Below, in pieces: positions 35,740 to 44,063 of a stretch of DNA of 58,948 nucleotides. Position 1 is the stretch's first letter; every line of letters begins with the position of its first letter. A program made the position numbers and the translations under genes. Origin of the DNA: Leptospira biflexa (GTDB lineage Bacteria > Spirochaetota > Leptospiria > Turneriellales > DYLW01); assembly GCA_020721865.1 (NCBI GenBank), contig DYLW01000002.1, positions 1 through 58,948 of the forward strand, written 5' to 3'. Below the pieces are notes generated by a model, which saw only the letters and a list, made by a program, of their open reading frames with translations, was not told where the DNA came from and made no database searches.

Positions 35740-36117
35740 ATGAAGCCAGAAGAATTATCGTTCACGAAGAGCCATGAATGGATGAAAATAAACGGAGACG
35801 TCGCCATAGTGGGCATAACTGACTACGCCCAGAAATCCTTGGGGGATGTTGTTTTTGTGGATATGCCCGGAGTGGGCAATAGTGTGGAACACGGAGATGC
35901 CATTGCCACCATTGAATCTGTGAAAGCAGTTTCTGATATTTACGCTCCCACCTCCGGAGAGATCATAAAAATAAATGAAGAAATCTCTTCTACCCCGGAG
36001 CTGGTCAATAAAGATCCCTATGGAAAAGGGTGGCTTTTTGAAATCAGAGTTGCTCATGCCCACCCCGGGATGAGCTATGCGGAGTATAATTCCTATCTGG
36101 AATCCATAAACCATTAA
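35740..36117 (+). CDS. gcvH: Glycine cleavage system H protein
   Basis: Lipoyl carrier protein of 125 residues that shuttles the aminomethyl group between the P, T and L proteins. The lipoylation site is ATIESVKAVSDIYAP with K62. The sequence starts MKPEELSFTKSHEWM. ATG 35740 is preferred to GTG 35719 because it matches the family start. It lies 38 nt after the kinase gene and 12 nt before gcvPA. Confidence 0.95.
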   Translation: MKPEELSFTKSHEWMKINGDVAIVGITDYAQKSLGDVVFVDMPGVGNSVEHGDAIATIESVKAVSDIYAPTSGEIIKINEEISSTPELVNKDPYGKGWLFEIRVAHAHPGMSYAEYNSYLESINH

Positions 36118-36129
36118 AGAACCATTAAA

Positions 36130-37476
36130 ATGAACATAGACGACATTTTTCATCGGCCGGAAGAGCAGGAACTTTTATCCTCCCTGGGAATCCAGTCTTA
36201 TGATGATCTTTTTAAGCATATACCGGATTCGCTGAAAATTACCGGAGGCACACTGCCGGAACCAATGCAGGAAAGTGAAATCAAACGGGAGTCCACTACT
36301 CTGGAGAAAAAAATATTCCAAGGTCTCTCCTTTACGGGCTTTGGTTTGTATGAAAGATCCATTCCGGAAGCAGTGAACCACCTTTCCAATATCCGTAATT
36401 TTGTCACCAGCTATACCCCATACCAGCCGGAAGTGGCACAGGGAACTCTCCAGGCCGTTTATGAGTACCAAAGCTATATGTCTTCCCTCCTTTCCATGGA
36501 TATCACCAACGCATCACTCTATGATGGGGCTACCGCTCTGGTGGAAGCCATCCGCATGGCACTGCGTGTGCGGGGAAATTCCAGTAAAGAATCCGTTGTG
36601 GTGCTTTCCCGTGGAATCCATCCGGCGTATATGGATGTGGTTTGGACATACTTCCCGGAATCCATACAAAAGTTTTTAAACGTTAAAATACTCCAGGCCG
36701 ATCTGGATGGTCAGGAAGGTTTTACCCGCTGGGATCAGATTCCGGACAAAGAGAAAGTGGACATTGTCGCTTTTGCGAACCCAAACGTTTATGGCATTGT
36801 GGAGAAAAACTGGCAGGATACCCGGAAAATTTTCCCCAATGCACAGATTCTCTACGGAACCAATGAGCTACATTCGGTGACATTTCTACCCGCCCCCGGT
36901 GATGTCGCAGATTTGGTCTGGGGGGAAGCCCAATCTTTGGGCATACCTGTCAGCTTTGGCGGGCCATCCCTGGGATTTATCTCCGCAAAAGAGAAATATC
37001 TGCGGCAGATGCCGGGAAGATTCATTGGGAAAACCACGGCAGAAACTCCGGAAGGCGAAAAAACAGACGCCTATGTGATTACCCTTTCCACCCGGGAACA
37101 GCATATCCGCCGGGAAAAAGCAACCAGCAATATATGCTCCAACCAATCCCTTATGGCATTACGGGCGGGGATTTATATGGCGTCCATGGGATGGGAAGGC
37201 TTGAAGAATTCCATGAAAACAAGCCTGTGCCATTCCAAAGAGATCCTGGAAAAAATCCGGAAATCCGGCAACATACATCTAACATTTCCGCAGGGAGACT
37301 ATTTCCATGAGATTTCCATTAGCCACGAAAATCCGGAAAAAGGGATTGCCTTGGGCGTGGAAAAGCATCATCTGATGGCTGGTGCAGGATATGGTAAAAA
37401 TCTGATCTCCTATTTTTCCGACGCACACACAGATACAGACATAGAGTCTTACTGGAATTTTATCCGGACGATTTAA
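36130..37476 (+). CDS. gcvPA: Glycine dehydrogenase (decarboxylating) subunit 1
   Basis: First half of the two-subunit P protein, a PLP-dependent glycine decarboxylase. It starts with the family segment RPEEQELLSSLGI, and YTPYQPEVAQGTLQAVYEYQS and GGPSLGFIS are diagnostic. The product is 448 residues, normal for GcvPA. The PLP lysine is on the partner subunit GcvPB, which should follow but does not: the next gene is convergent hybD. gcvT and lpd are also absent, so the rest of the system must lie elsewhere or be missing. Confidence 0.94.
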   Translation: MNIDDIFHRPEEQELLSSLGIQSYDDLFKHIPDSLKITGGTLPEPMQESEIKRESTTLEKKIFQGLSFTGFGLYERSIPEAVNHLSNIRNFVTSYTPYQPEVAQGTLQAVYEYQSYMSSLLSMDITNASLYDGATALVEAIRMALRVRGNSSKESVVVLSRGIHPAYMDVVWTYFPESIQKFLNVKILQADLDGQEGFTRWDQIPDKEKVDIVAFANPNVYGIVEKNWQDTRKIFPNAQILYGTNELHSVTFLPAPGDVADLVWGEAQSLGIPVSFGGPSLGFISAKEKYLRQMPGRFIGKTTAETPEGEKTDAYVITLSTREQHIRREKATSNICSNQSLMALRAGIYMASMGWEGLKNSMKTSLCHSKEILEKIRKSGNIHLTFPQGDYFHEISISHENPEKGIALGVEKHHLMAGAGYGKNLISYFSDAHTDTDIESYWNFIRTI

Positions 37477-37507
37477 ACCCCGCTTTAAGCCCAGCTTTAA
37501 TCAAGGT

Positions 37508-37996
37508 TTAATCAAGGTTTAGATTTTTCTTAATATCCGCAACCAAAAAATCCCGGATTTTTTCCATCTTCCCTTCCACCTCATGGGACAGACTCATGCC
37601 GGTTTCCATATTGAAGGGTCTAACTCCAATCAACTGGATATGGGGGGGAAGGCAACCCATGAATTCCGAAGTTTCCAGTATTTCTGAAATTCCCCCGGAA
37701 TGCTCGGACATGACAATCCGGCTTTTGGGCTTGTTGGTCAGTGCTTCTTTATCCAGCACAATAATTTCATCGTCCAATTTGTGGGCATTCGTGATGTCTA
37801 TGAAATAAAGATACTTGCATTCCAGATGATCCTTCAGATAATCAATGGCCTCTATGGTATGGGCCCCCATATCAATGACCTCAATGGAACCCGGTTTAAG
37901 AGATTCAATCTCATTCTTATAATTCTGTGCAAATCGGGATCCAAAACCATCATCCCCGATTAAAATATTCCCAATTCCAAAAACACACACTTCCAT
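37508..37996 (-). CDS. hybD: [NiFe] hydrogenase maturation protease
   Basis: HybD/HycI-type endopeptidase of 162 residues that removes the C-terminal tail of the large subunit after nickel insertion. The fold starts VFGIGNILIGDDGFGSR. Nickel-contacting positions by comparison with E. coli HybD are D16 (Glu in most homologues), D67 in FIDITNA and H99 in SEHSGG. The Glu-to-Asp change is unusual but conservative. It is the last gene of the hydrogenase run and is separated from the large-subunit gene by a strong terminator. A tandem 11-bp duplication (37496-37517) spans its stop codon. The ribosome-binding site is weak (GTGAG). Confidence 0.92.
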   Translation of the reverse strand: MEVCVFGIGNILIGDDGFGSRFAQNYKNEIESLKPGSIEVIDMGAHTIEAIDYLKDHLECKYLYFIDITNAHKLDDEIIVLDKEALTNKPKSRIVMSEHSGGISEILETSEFMGCLPPHIQLIGVRPFNMETGMSLSHEVEGKMEKIRDFLVADIKKNLNLD

Positions 37997-38021
37997 TTGA
38001 TCTCACTTTCATCGGTAATTT

Positions 38022-38057
38022 AAAAAAAAGATGGTGCACTAAAAATTAGTGCACCAT
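38022..38057 (-). terminator. Rho-independent terminator between hybC and hybD
   Basis: A perfect 12-bp stem (ATGGTGCACTAA at 38031-38042 with its complement at 38046-38057) and a 3-nt loop are followed on the minus strand by eight T (38022-38029). It lies 13 nt after the hybC stop and 25 nt before the hybD start, so hybD needs read-through or its own promoter. Confidence 0.85.
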
Positions 38058-38070
38058 AGAGTCAAGAAAT

Positions 38071-39801
38071 TCAGATGCTACAGCTGGAGGCAACCTGAAC
38101 TTGGTTTATTTCTGTCCCTTCTGGATCGTGCATGTGGATTGCACAAGCGATACAGGGGTCAAAGGAGTGGACAGTACGCAATACTTCCAGGGGTTTCCCG
38201 GGATCGGCAATGGGGTGGTTGTCCACAAGCGATTGCTCGTATGGGCCTTTTACCCCTTTTCCATCTCTGGGGCCAGCATTCCATGTGGAGGGAACCACTG
38301 CCTGGTAGTTTTTGATTTTGCCATTTTCAATAATCACCCAGTGTGAAAGTGCACCACGAGGAGCTTCGTGGAATCCAACACCACGAATCTCGCCTTTGGG
38401 GTATGTCACTGGCTGGGCAATTTCATAATCGCCTTTGCCAATATTGTTGACCAACAGACCCCAGTGTTTCTGTGCCAGATCAGAAAGCATGGCGGCACGG
38501 ATAGCACGGGCGGCATGGCGACCAATGGTGGAATTCAGGATTGTGGGAGGCAGATCCTTACCGGTGAAACCTTTCAATCTCTTCATGGCTTCCCCTACCC
38601 ATTTCATGGTCAATGGGTCATTTTGTGCAACGCCCACGAACACCTGAGCGGCTGGTCCCACTTCCATGGGTTTTTTCTCTTTGCCCAAGGTGAACCGGGG
38701 AGCCTTGATCCAAGAATATTTGGCACTGGGATCAAAGTCTGTGTATTCAGGCACGGTGTCTTCCTTGTAAGGATGACGTGTCCACTCGCCCTCATACCAG
38801 CTATGGGCAATACTTTCGTTTACATTTTCTTCAAAATAAACATCATCAAAACTCTCAATAGGTTTGATGGTTTTAAGGTTTCCATTTTCGATGGTTCCTC
38901 CCACCATGTCGTTTTTCTGTCCGGCACGGTCCAGAGGCATATCCGGTACAGCCAGATAATTAGGAACCCCACCGCCAATGGAAAGCCATTCTGCATAGCG
39001 ACTTCCAATATACAGAACATCGGGCAGATATACATTTTTCACAAAAGAATCAACCTTATCCAGAAGACCCTTAATGTTCATCAATTTTTCCATGTTCAAT
39101 GCGGTGTCATTGTCCGGATTAATGGCTGTGGTTACACCACCAACAGTCAGGTTCTGGATATGAGGATTTTTACCTCCCAGTATAGCATACGCCTGGGTTG
39201 CATATCTCTGGTAATCCAGTGCCTGCAGGTAGTGGGTCACGGCCATCAGGTTTTCTTCCGGTGTTAATTTCATGGCAGGGTGTCCCCAGTAACCGTTTGC
39301 AAAAATTCCCAAACGTCCCATGGACACAAAGCCCTTTAATTTATCCTGAACGGCTTTAAATTCTTTCACGCTGTTTCCCGGCCAGTCAGACAGGCTTTGT
39401 GCAGCGGCAGCGGTTTTCCTGGGATCCGCTTTGAGGGCACTCACCACATCCACCCAGTCCAAGGCAGAAAGATGGAAAAAGTGCACAATATGATCATGCA
39501 GACCATGGCCGGCAAGAATCAGATTGCGAACATACTGGGCGTTCAGAGGAATATCAACTCCCAGAGCGTTCTCCACTGCCCGTACTGAGGCTATGGCATG
39601 GACAGTGGTACAAACCCCGCATATCCTTTGTGTAATTATCCAAGCATCGTTTGGATGGCGGTCTTTCAGGATAACTTCAATCCCTCTCCACATCTGCCCT
39701 GATGACCATGAATTAACAATTCTACCTTTATCTACTTCTACGTCAATCCTAAGATGACCTTCAATCCTTGTTATTGGATCTACTGTTATTCTTTGTCCCA
39801 T
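38071..39801 (-). CDS. hybC: [NiFe] hydrogenase large subunit, group 1
   Basis: Catalytic subunit of 576 residues carrying the Ni-Fe(CN)2CO site. The L1 motif is RICGVC with upstream RIEGHLRI; the L2 motif is DPCIACAIH near the C-terminus (C550, C553). A 20-residue tail after H556 is the peptide removed by HybD, so the maturation pathway is used. The sequence type fits group 1 periplasmic uptake enzymes of the HybOABC kind. It forms the heterodimer with the Tat-exported small subunit and is carried across the membrane with it. It lies 27 nt after the membrane-subunit gene. Confidence 0.96.
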   Translation of the reverse strand: MGQRITVDPITRIEGHLRIDVEVDKGRIVNSWSSGQMWRGIEVILKDRHPNDAWIITQRICGVCTTVHAIASVRAVENALGVDIPLNAQYVRNLILAGHGLHDHIVHFFHLSALDWVDVVSALKADPRKTAAAAQSLSDWPGNSVKEFKAVQDKLKGFVSMGRLGIFANGYWGHPAMKLTPEENLMAVTHYLQALDYQRYATQAYAILGGKNPHIQNLTVGGVTTAINPDNDTALNMEKLMNIKGLLDKVDSFVKNVYLPDVLYIGSRYAEWLSIGGGVPNYLAVPDMPLDRAGQKNDMVGGTIENGNLKTIKPIESFDDVYFEENVNESIAHSWYEGEWTRHPYKEDTVPEYTDFDPSAKYSWIKAPRFTLGKEKKPMEVGPAAQVFVGVAQNDPLTMKWVGEAMKRLKGFTGKDLPPTILNSTIGRHAARAIRAAMLSDLAQKHWGLLVNNIGKGDYEIAQPVTYPKGEIRGVGFHEAPRGALSHWVIIENGKIKNYQAVVPSTWNAGPRDGKGVKGPYEQSLVDNHPIADPGKPLEVLRTVHSFDPCIACAIHMHDPEGTEINQVQVASSCSI

Positions 39802-39828
39802 TTTATCAATTCTCCTTTATATAATTTA

Positions 39829-41025
39829 CTATTTTTTCTCGCTATGCAGTATGGAAAATGACCTTATGAAAACAAAATAGAGGGTCAATTCCGCAGCCAC
39901 AAATCCAAAGGTGATGGCGGTTTCCATTACCGATGGGAAATAAGTATATCCTTGGCCGGGATCATAGGCAATCAGATACACATTAAACCGGTACAGTGCT
40001 CCGGCGAATACCAGTAAAAAAGCGGCCGCAAAAATTCTCTTTGGCTTTCCGGCATAGCGGTAGCGTATCAGCATATAGGTACCCATAAGCACCATGGCAG
40101 TTTCCAGAAAGAATGTTATGGAATACATTCCACTGGTTAAAATCAAATGGTATTTTCCCTCAAAATACAGGCTGGAAAACCGCATGATAATCCACAGTGT
40201 AGCAATACTCGCCACGGTGGGTACCAGTTTCCGGATCATATTACATTCACAGGGCACGTTGAAAAAGTTTCTGGCCGCAAATGCTTCCACCACCACCATA
40301 CTGTATCCCATAAAGGCCACGGAAAAAAGGAACAGGATGGGCTGGAATCCAGCTTGCCATAATGGATGCACTTTATTTCCGGCAATCACCATCATGGAAC
40401 CCAGAGAAGACTGGTGCATCGTGGGAAGAAGAATCCCCAATGCTATTACTCCCACCAGAATCCGGTTCCATTTTTTGGGATTATTGGCAATAAACTCAGC
40501 AGCCTTCCGCAAAGGGGCAAACTGCATGAATTTATACTGATCTTTTTTTTCCACAAAAGCCGGAAACAGCTCAATCCAAGTCACCATGGTATATCCCATG
40601 ATACAAAGAGCCACTTCCAACAGGACGGAATGTGCATTGTATCGCCATGGCATGAGCAGACTGTAAAAATTAAACCATCGGCCCAGGTCAATAATCACGG
40701 AAATCCCTGCAATGGTATAACCAAATGCACTGGTCATGATGGCCGACCGGATTAACGGATGGTATTCCCACTTATTAAAGAGGTAAATGATAATAGCCAT
40801 CAAAAACCCACCGGTTCCCAGTGCAGTTCCCACCACCACATCATAGACAATCCAGATTCCCCATGGATAACCATCGTTCATATTGGTTGTTGGACCCAAG
40901 CCAATGGCCAGACGTATTAAGATAAACAATCCGGCCAGAATCATGAACCCTGTGGTCATTCTGTACAGGAGAGGAAACTGCGCCCATCGTGCTAATAAGG
41001 ATTTATCTGTTGTATCGATGTTCAT
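39829..41025 (-). CDS. hybB: HybB/NrfD-type quinone-reactive membrane subunit
   Basis: Integral membrane protein of 398 residues with about ten helices and no heme-binding motif, of the HybB/NrfD family (PsrC-like fold). It links the periplasmic ferredoxin subunit to the menaquinone pool and, in HybOABC enzymes, allows proton-coupled function. GYPWGIWIVYDVVVGTALGTGGF is the conserved first-helix region. The start overlaps the ferredoxin gene by 4 nt. Confidence 0.93.
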   Translation of the reverse strand: MNIDTTDKSLLARWAQFPLLYRMTTGFMILAGLFILIRLAIGLGPTTNMNDGYPWGIWIVYDVVVGTALGTGGFLMAIIIYLFNKWEYHPLIRSAIMTSAFGYTIAGISVIIDLGRWFNFYSLLMPWRYNAHSVLLEVALCIMGYTMVTWIELFPAFVEKKDQYKFMQFAPLRKAAEFIANNPKKWNRILVGVIALGILLPTMHQSSLGSMMVIAGNKVHPLWQAGFQPILFLFSVAFMGYSMVVVEAFAARNFFNVPCECNMIRKLVPTVASIATLWIIMRFSSLYFEGKYHLILTSGMYSITFFLETAMVLMGTYMLIRYRYAGKPKRIFAAAFLLVFAGALYRFNVYLIAYDPGQGYTYFPSVMETAITFGFVAAELTLYFVFIRSFSILHSEKK

Positions 41026-41972
41026 TCTTTTTTCTCCTTGTCTTCATCTTTCTGGAGCATATAATTCTGGAATACCACATAGGCCAGCATTCCATATCCC
41101 ACAATGGGGGCTACCAGACCCTTATAGGTTGACTGAAGTTTTTCAGAAAGAACGGCAGGGGATTTATCACCCAGATCTTTGGGAAAACCAAGATTGTTGA
41201 AATTGGTATCCGCCAGATACAGAATGGAAGTACCACCTCCGTCTGTTTCTCCATAAACCTTTGGGTTGTATCTTTCCGGGTTTTCCGCAATCCGCTTTTT
41301 AGCTTCTTTTAAAAGCTCCTCTCTGGTCCCGAATTTCAAAGCTCCGGACGGGCAGGCTTGCACACATCCAGGAATTCCCGGACCGGTTTCAGAAAGATTG
41401 GTATTGATGCAGAGGTCACATTTGACTACTTTTGGGAAAGTGTTATCCCATTCAAACTTCACCACATCAAAAGGACAGGCAACCATACAGTAACGGCATC
41501 CAATACACTTGGATGGATCGTTATAGACAATTCCAGTCACCGGATCTTTCATCATAGCGGTCACCGGGCAGGCACTTACACAGGATGGGTGCAGGCAGTG
41601 GTTACAGCCGGCTTTGATGAAGTCAAACTGGTTTTTATCATGTTTATAGATGCGAATGGATGTACGGGTATAACCGTCCGTGTCCCTTTTATTCCAGTTT
41701 TCTCCATCCAGGCTCTTCATGTCGTTGACTTTTATGCAGTTGCCCACGCAGGCACGACAACCTCTGCATAAAGTGGAATCATAAAGATAACCCAGAAAAT
41801 CTCTTGCCTCTTCATGGGTGACCCCAGCCGCATCCAGAGAAGAAATCGCTCCCACTCCGGAAATAATCAAAGGAACGGCTGCAGCTTTCTGCAAAAAATC
41901 TTTCCTGGAAATTTTATCAGATTCAACTGTTTCTATGGCAACACTATCCTTATTGGACTTTTTCTTTTTCAT
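41022..41972 (-). CDS. hybA: HybA-type ferredoxin subunit with Tat-like signal and C-terminal TM
   Basis: Electron-transfer subunit of 316 residues. The cysteine groups CRGCRACVGNC, CNHCLHPSCVSACP, CIGCRYCMVACP and CDLC...CVQACP give four [4Fe-4S] clusters, as in HybA and DmsB. The N-terminus carries ISRKDFL at 21-27 before a hydrophobic stretch, a Tat motif with RK in place of RR. A C-terminal helix (about 285-305) anchors it. ATG 41972 has a strong GGAGGGAGA site and overlaps the small-subunit gene by 23 nt; the frame is open to 42032. Confidence 0.94.
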   Translation of the reverse strand: MKKKKSNKDSVAIETVESDKISRKDFLQKAAAVPLIISGVGAISSLDAAGVTHEEARDFLGYLYDSTLCRGCRACVGNCIKVNDMKSLDGENWNKRDTDGYTRTSIRIYKHDKNQFDFIKAGCNHCLHPSCVSACPVTAMMKDPVTGIVYNDPSKCIGCRYCMVACPFDVVKFEWDNTFPKVVKCDLCINTNLSETGPGIPGCVQACPSGALKFGTREELLKEAKKRIAENPERYNPKVYGETDGGGTSILYLADTNFNNLGFPKDLGDKSPAVLSEKLQSTYKGLVAPIVGYGMLAYVVFQNYMLQKDEDKEKKE

Positions 41973-43092
41973 TCTCTCCCTCCACTGGGGTGTTAGCAGG
42001 AAGTTTTGCGGCCATTGCTCCGGCAAATCCAACTGCCGCCCCGATGGCAGCCCCGGCTACACCGGCTCCAACCAGCGTTCCAGCTCCCCTTTCTTTAGCC
42101 TCGCCCACTTTGGGATATCCATCCACCAGTTCGTTGTCCAGAATAACCGGTCTTCCGGAAAGTTCAGATGTGATTTTGGGAGGCTCATGGATGGGCATGG
42201 TGAATCCAATACCTTTTTCTGTACATCCGGCACAGGGATGCCCTGTACCCACTGGCCATACGCCCACATCGTTAAAGGTCTGGGCATTACAGCTCGCATG
42301 GGTAACCGGCCCTTTACATCCCATTAAATACAGACACCATCCGTGCTGGTGGCCATAATCACCGTATTTGGTTACAAATCGGCCATTGTCAAAATGGGAT
42401 CTGCGCTCGCAATGGTCGTGGAGTGTGGTTCCATAACCCAGGAGCGGTCTTCCCTGTTTGTCCAGCTCAGGTGCCTTCTTGAATGTCAATAAATACAAAA
42501 CGGTGGAAAGAAAAATATCCGGCTGGGCGGGACATCCGGGCAGATTAATCACGGGCTTGTCTTTGATCACATCTGCAACTCCGCTGGCACCTGTGGGATT
42601 AATACCGATGGATTGGACTCCTCCCCAGCTTGCACAGCTTCCGATGGCCACGATGGCATTCGCTTTGCGGGACGTTTCCTTTACGATATCCATCGCAGTG
42701 CGTCCGGCTATTTTACAGTATATCCCGTTGTCCTTAACCGGAATACTGCCTTCCACCACCAGAATATAATTTCCCTTTGCGATGGCATCATGCAGGGACT
42801 TTTCCGCTTGGTAGCCAGAAGCGGCCATCAGTGTCTCATGATAATCCAGAGAAATTAAATCCAGGATCAACTGTGCCACTTTGGGATGCGAAGCACGCAA
42901 TAGGGATTCTGAACATCCCGTACACTCCTGAAAGTGCAGCCAGATTACCGATGGCCGGTTATCTGCTGTTACGGCAGCCATCAATTCTTTGGCTCCACCC
43001 ACGGGTAAACTCATCATCACGGCGGCTTTTGCCATGACTTCCAGGAAATCCTTCCTGTTTAATGAAACTTTATGTTTGTTGTTTTTCTTCAT
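41950..43092 (-). CDS. hybO: [NiFe] hydrogenase small subunit, Tat-exported
   Basis: Small subunit of 380 residues holding three iron-sulfur clusters in relay. The proximal cluster site is CTGCSESLL with GSCASWGG and LPGCPAQPD. The distal site is HDHCERR with HGWCLYLMGCKGP, and the medial site CNAQTFNDVG with GHPCAGCTEKG. The proximal motif lacks the extra cysteines of oxygen-tolerant enzymes, so it is probably oxygen-sensitive. The signal has SLNRKDFLEVM at 10-20: RK replaces RR, as in HybA. A Gly/Ala-rich C-terminal helix anchors it. AAGGAG precedes the ATG. It is the first gene of the operon, with palindromic sites upstream. Confidence 0.96.
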   Translation of the reverse strand: MKKNNKHKVSLNRKDFLEVMAKAAVMMSLPVGGAKELMAAVTADNRPSVIWLHFQECTGCSESLLRASHPKVAQLILDLISLDYHETLMAASGYQAEKSLHDAIAKGNYILVVEGSIPVKDNGIYCKIAGRTAMDIVKETSRKANAIVAIGSCASWGGVQSIGINPTGASGVADVIKDKPVINLPGCPAQPDIFLSTVLYLLTFKKAPELDKQGRPLLGYGTTLHDHCERRSHFDNGRFVTKYGDYGHQHGWCLYLMGCKGPVTHASCNAQTFNDVGVWPVGTGHPCAGCTEKGIGFTMPIHEPPKITSELSGRPVILDNELVDGYPKVGEAKERGAGTLVGAGVAGAAIGAAVGFAGAMAAKLPANTPVEGENEKEKVQ

Positions 43093-43174
43093 TTTGAGTA
43101 CTCCTTGGCTCCTCCTGCCATGCCTCTTTGGGCGGTCAAGGAAAGCAGGAAAAAAGGGAGAAAACAGCTTATAT

Positions 43175-43189
43175 TGAGATTCATTCTCA
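43175..43189. promoter_or_regulatory. 7-1-7 Fur-family-like inverted repeat upstream of hybO
   Basis: TGAGATT-C-ATTCTCA is a 7-1-7 inverted repeat with one mismatch, the geometry of Fur/PerR/Zur boxes (TGATAAT-N-ATTATCA). It lies about 85 bp upstream of the hybO start, where it could act on hydrogenase expression. The regulator is unknown. Confidence 0.4.
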
Positions 43190-43202
43190 TGTTTTTCCGC
43201 AT

Positions 43203-43233
43203 TAGTAATATTTTTTTGAAATAAATATTACTA
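43203..43233. promoter_or_regulatory. 31-bp near-perfect palindrome upstream of the hydrogenase operon
   Basis: Arms TAGTAATATTT (43203-43213) and AAATATTACTA (43223-43233) are perfect, and the central nine bases also pair except at one position, giving 14 of 15 matched pairs around G43218. It is all A/T-rich with no T-tract after a GC stem, so an operator is more likely than a terminator. It sits between the divergent hybO and antitoxin genes. Confidence 0.5.
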
Positions 43234-43339
43234 TTTGCAATTAATTGTAAATTTTGTAATACCGGTTGAAGGGAACAATGTAAAACTGCATTTTTCCGTA
43301 ACAATAGGGTTTGGATGACATAGACATATAAATAAAAAC

Positions 43340-43368
43340 TTGACCTATGGTATAACTATGGTTATACT
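43340..43368 (+). promoter_or_regulatory. Promoter and operator of the MazEF-type module
   Basis: TTGACC (43340-43345), 17 nt, TATACT (43363-43368). A perfect inverted repeat GTATAAC (43350-43356)-TATG-GTTATAC (43361-43367) covers the spacer and -10, the expected place for repression by the RHH antitoxin. The -10 ends six bases before the ATG, implying a leaderless mRNA. Confidence 0.7.
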
Positions 43369-43374
43369 ATCTGC

Positions 43375-43617
43375 ATGAAAACAGCAATATCAATACCAGA
43401 TCCAATATTTGAGCAGGCTGAGCATTTTGCTCACAAGCAAGGTATTAGCAGAAGCAAATTCTACACTAAAGCCATTACCGAATACATGAAGGAAAGAGAT
43501 GAAGAAAATATTACTGAAAATCTGAATCGGGTTTATGAAAATACTCCATCAATTGTTGAAAAGGAAATAAACTCAATTCAATATTATTCTTTAAATAATA
43601 ATCAGGAAAAATGGTAA
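43375..43617 (+). CDS. Ribbon-helix-helix antitoxin (MazE-type partner)
   Basis: Protein of 80 residues. The N-terminal RHH DNA-binding fold reads MKTAISIPDPIFEQAEHFAHKQ then SRSKFYTKAITEYM; the C-terminal half (about 45-80) is the acidic toxin-binding tail. It is followed directly by a MazF-type toxin frame whose ATG (43611) overlaps its last codons. It should repress its own promoter through the inverted repeat just upstream. No ribosome-binding site is visible and the predicted transcript starts at or near the ATG. Confidence 0.85.
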   Translation: MKTAISIPDPIFEQAEHFAHKQGISRSKFYTKAITEYMKERDEENITENLNRVYENTPSIVEKEINSIQYYSLNNNQEKW

Positions 43618-43954
43618 ACAGAGGAGATATCGGTGGGTGGATTTACCAGAACCGATGAAATCAGAACCAGGATTTCGCAGACCCGTGGTGGTTATTCAAT
43701 CCGATTCATTTAATCGAAGTAAAATAAATACTATTATTTGTGCGGTTATAACGTCTAACCTGAAATTAGCAGAAGCTCCGGGAAATATTTTATTAAATCC
43801 AAAATCCAGCGGATTATCAAAAGAGTCTGTAATAAATATTTCACAAATTATAACTATTGATAGATCATTTCTCATTGAAAAAGTTGGGGAGTTGAATTCA
43901 GGATTGACTCATCGAATGGAAAAAGGCTTAAAATTAGTTTTATCCATAGAATGA
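43611..43954 (+). pseudogene. MazF-type mRNA interferase with 5' frameshift
   Basis: MazF/PemK toxins are ribosome-independent mRNA endonucleases. From ATG 43611 the sequence reads MVNRGDI, the normal MazF start, then runs into a stop at 43656. The rest of the protein continues in another frame from 43637: VDLPEPMKSEPGFRRPVV, NTIICAVITSN, GLSKESVINISQI, ending at 43954. One missing base near 43630 would restore MVNRGDI-x-WVDLPEP. Either the toxin is inactivated, lacking its first strand, or the base is a sequencing error. GTG 43637 could only start a truncated protein. Confidence 0.75.
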
Positions 43955-43992
43955 ACTCCGCCTTGTTCCCATAACAAGCCCGCAGCCCTACG

Positions 43993-44044
43993 GTTCCGGG
44001 CTTCTGCATGGGGATGACATTCCCGTGGACGGATTAACGGTGGA
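43993..44044 (+). repeat. 52-bp copy of an internal piece of the AlbA/HATPase gene
   Basis: Bases 43993-44044 are identical to 45379-45430, which lie inside the AlbA-domain gene. Flanking bases do not match. The copy is preceded by a 7-bp inverted repeat (43976-43982 with 43997-44003). It looks like the scar of a duplication or recombination in the toxin-antitoxin cluster. Confidence 0.9.
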
Positions 44045-44063
44045 ATAAAGGCAGATATCTTAA

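Noticed and set aside
38368..39267. Open plus-strand frame of 299 codons opposite the hydrogenase large subunit
   Set aside because: Antisense shadow of a gene with clear catalytic motifs.
43976..44003. Terminator after the MazF-type gene
   Set aside because: A 7-bp inverted repeat is present but no T-tract follows, and half of it belongs to the duplicated 52-bp segment.
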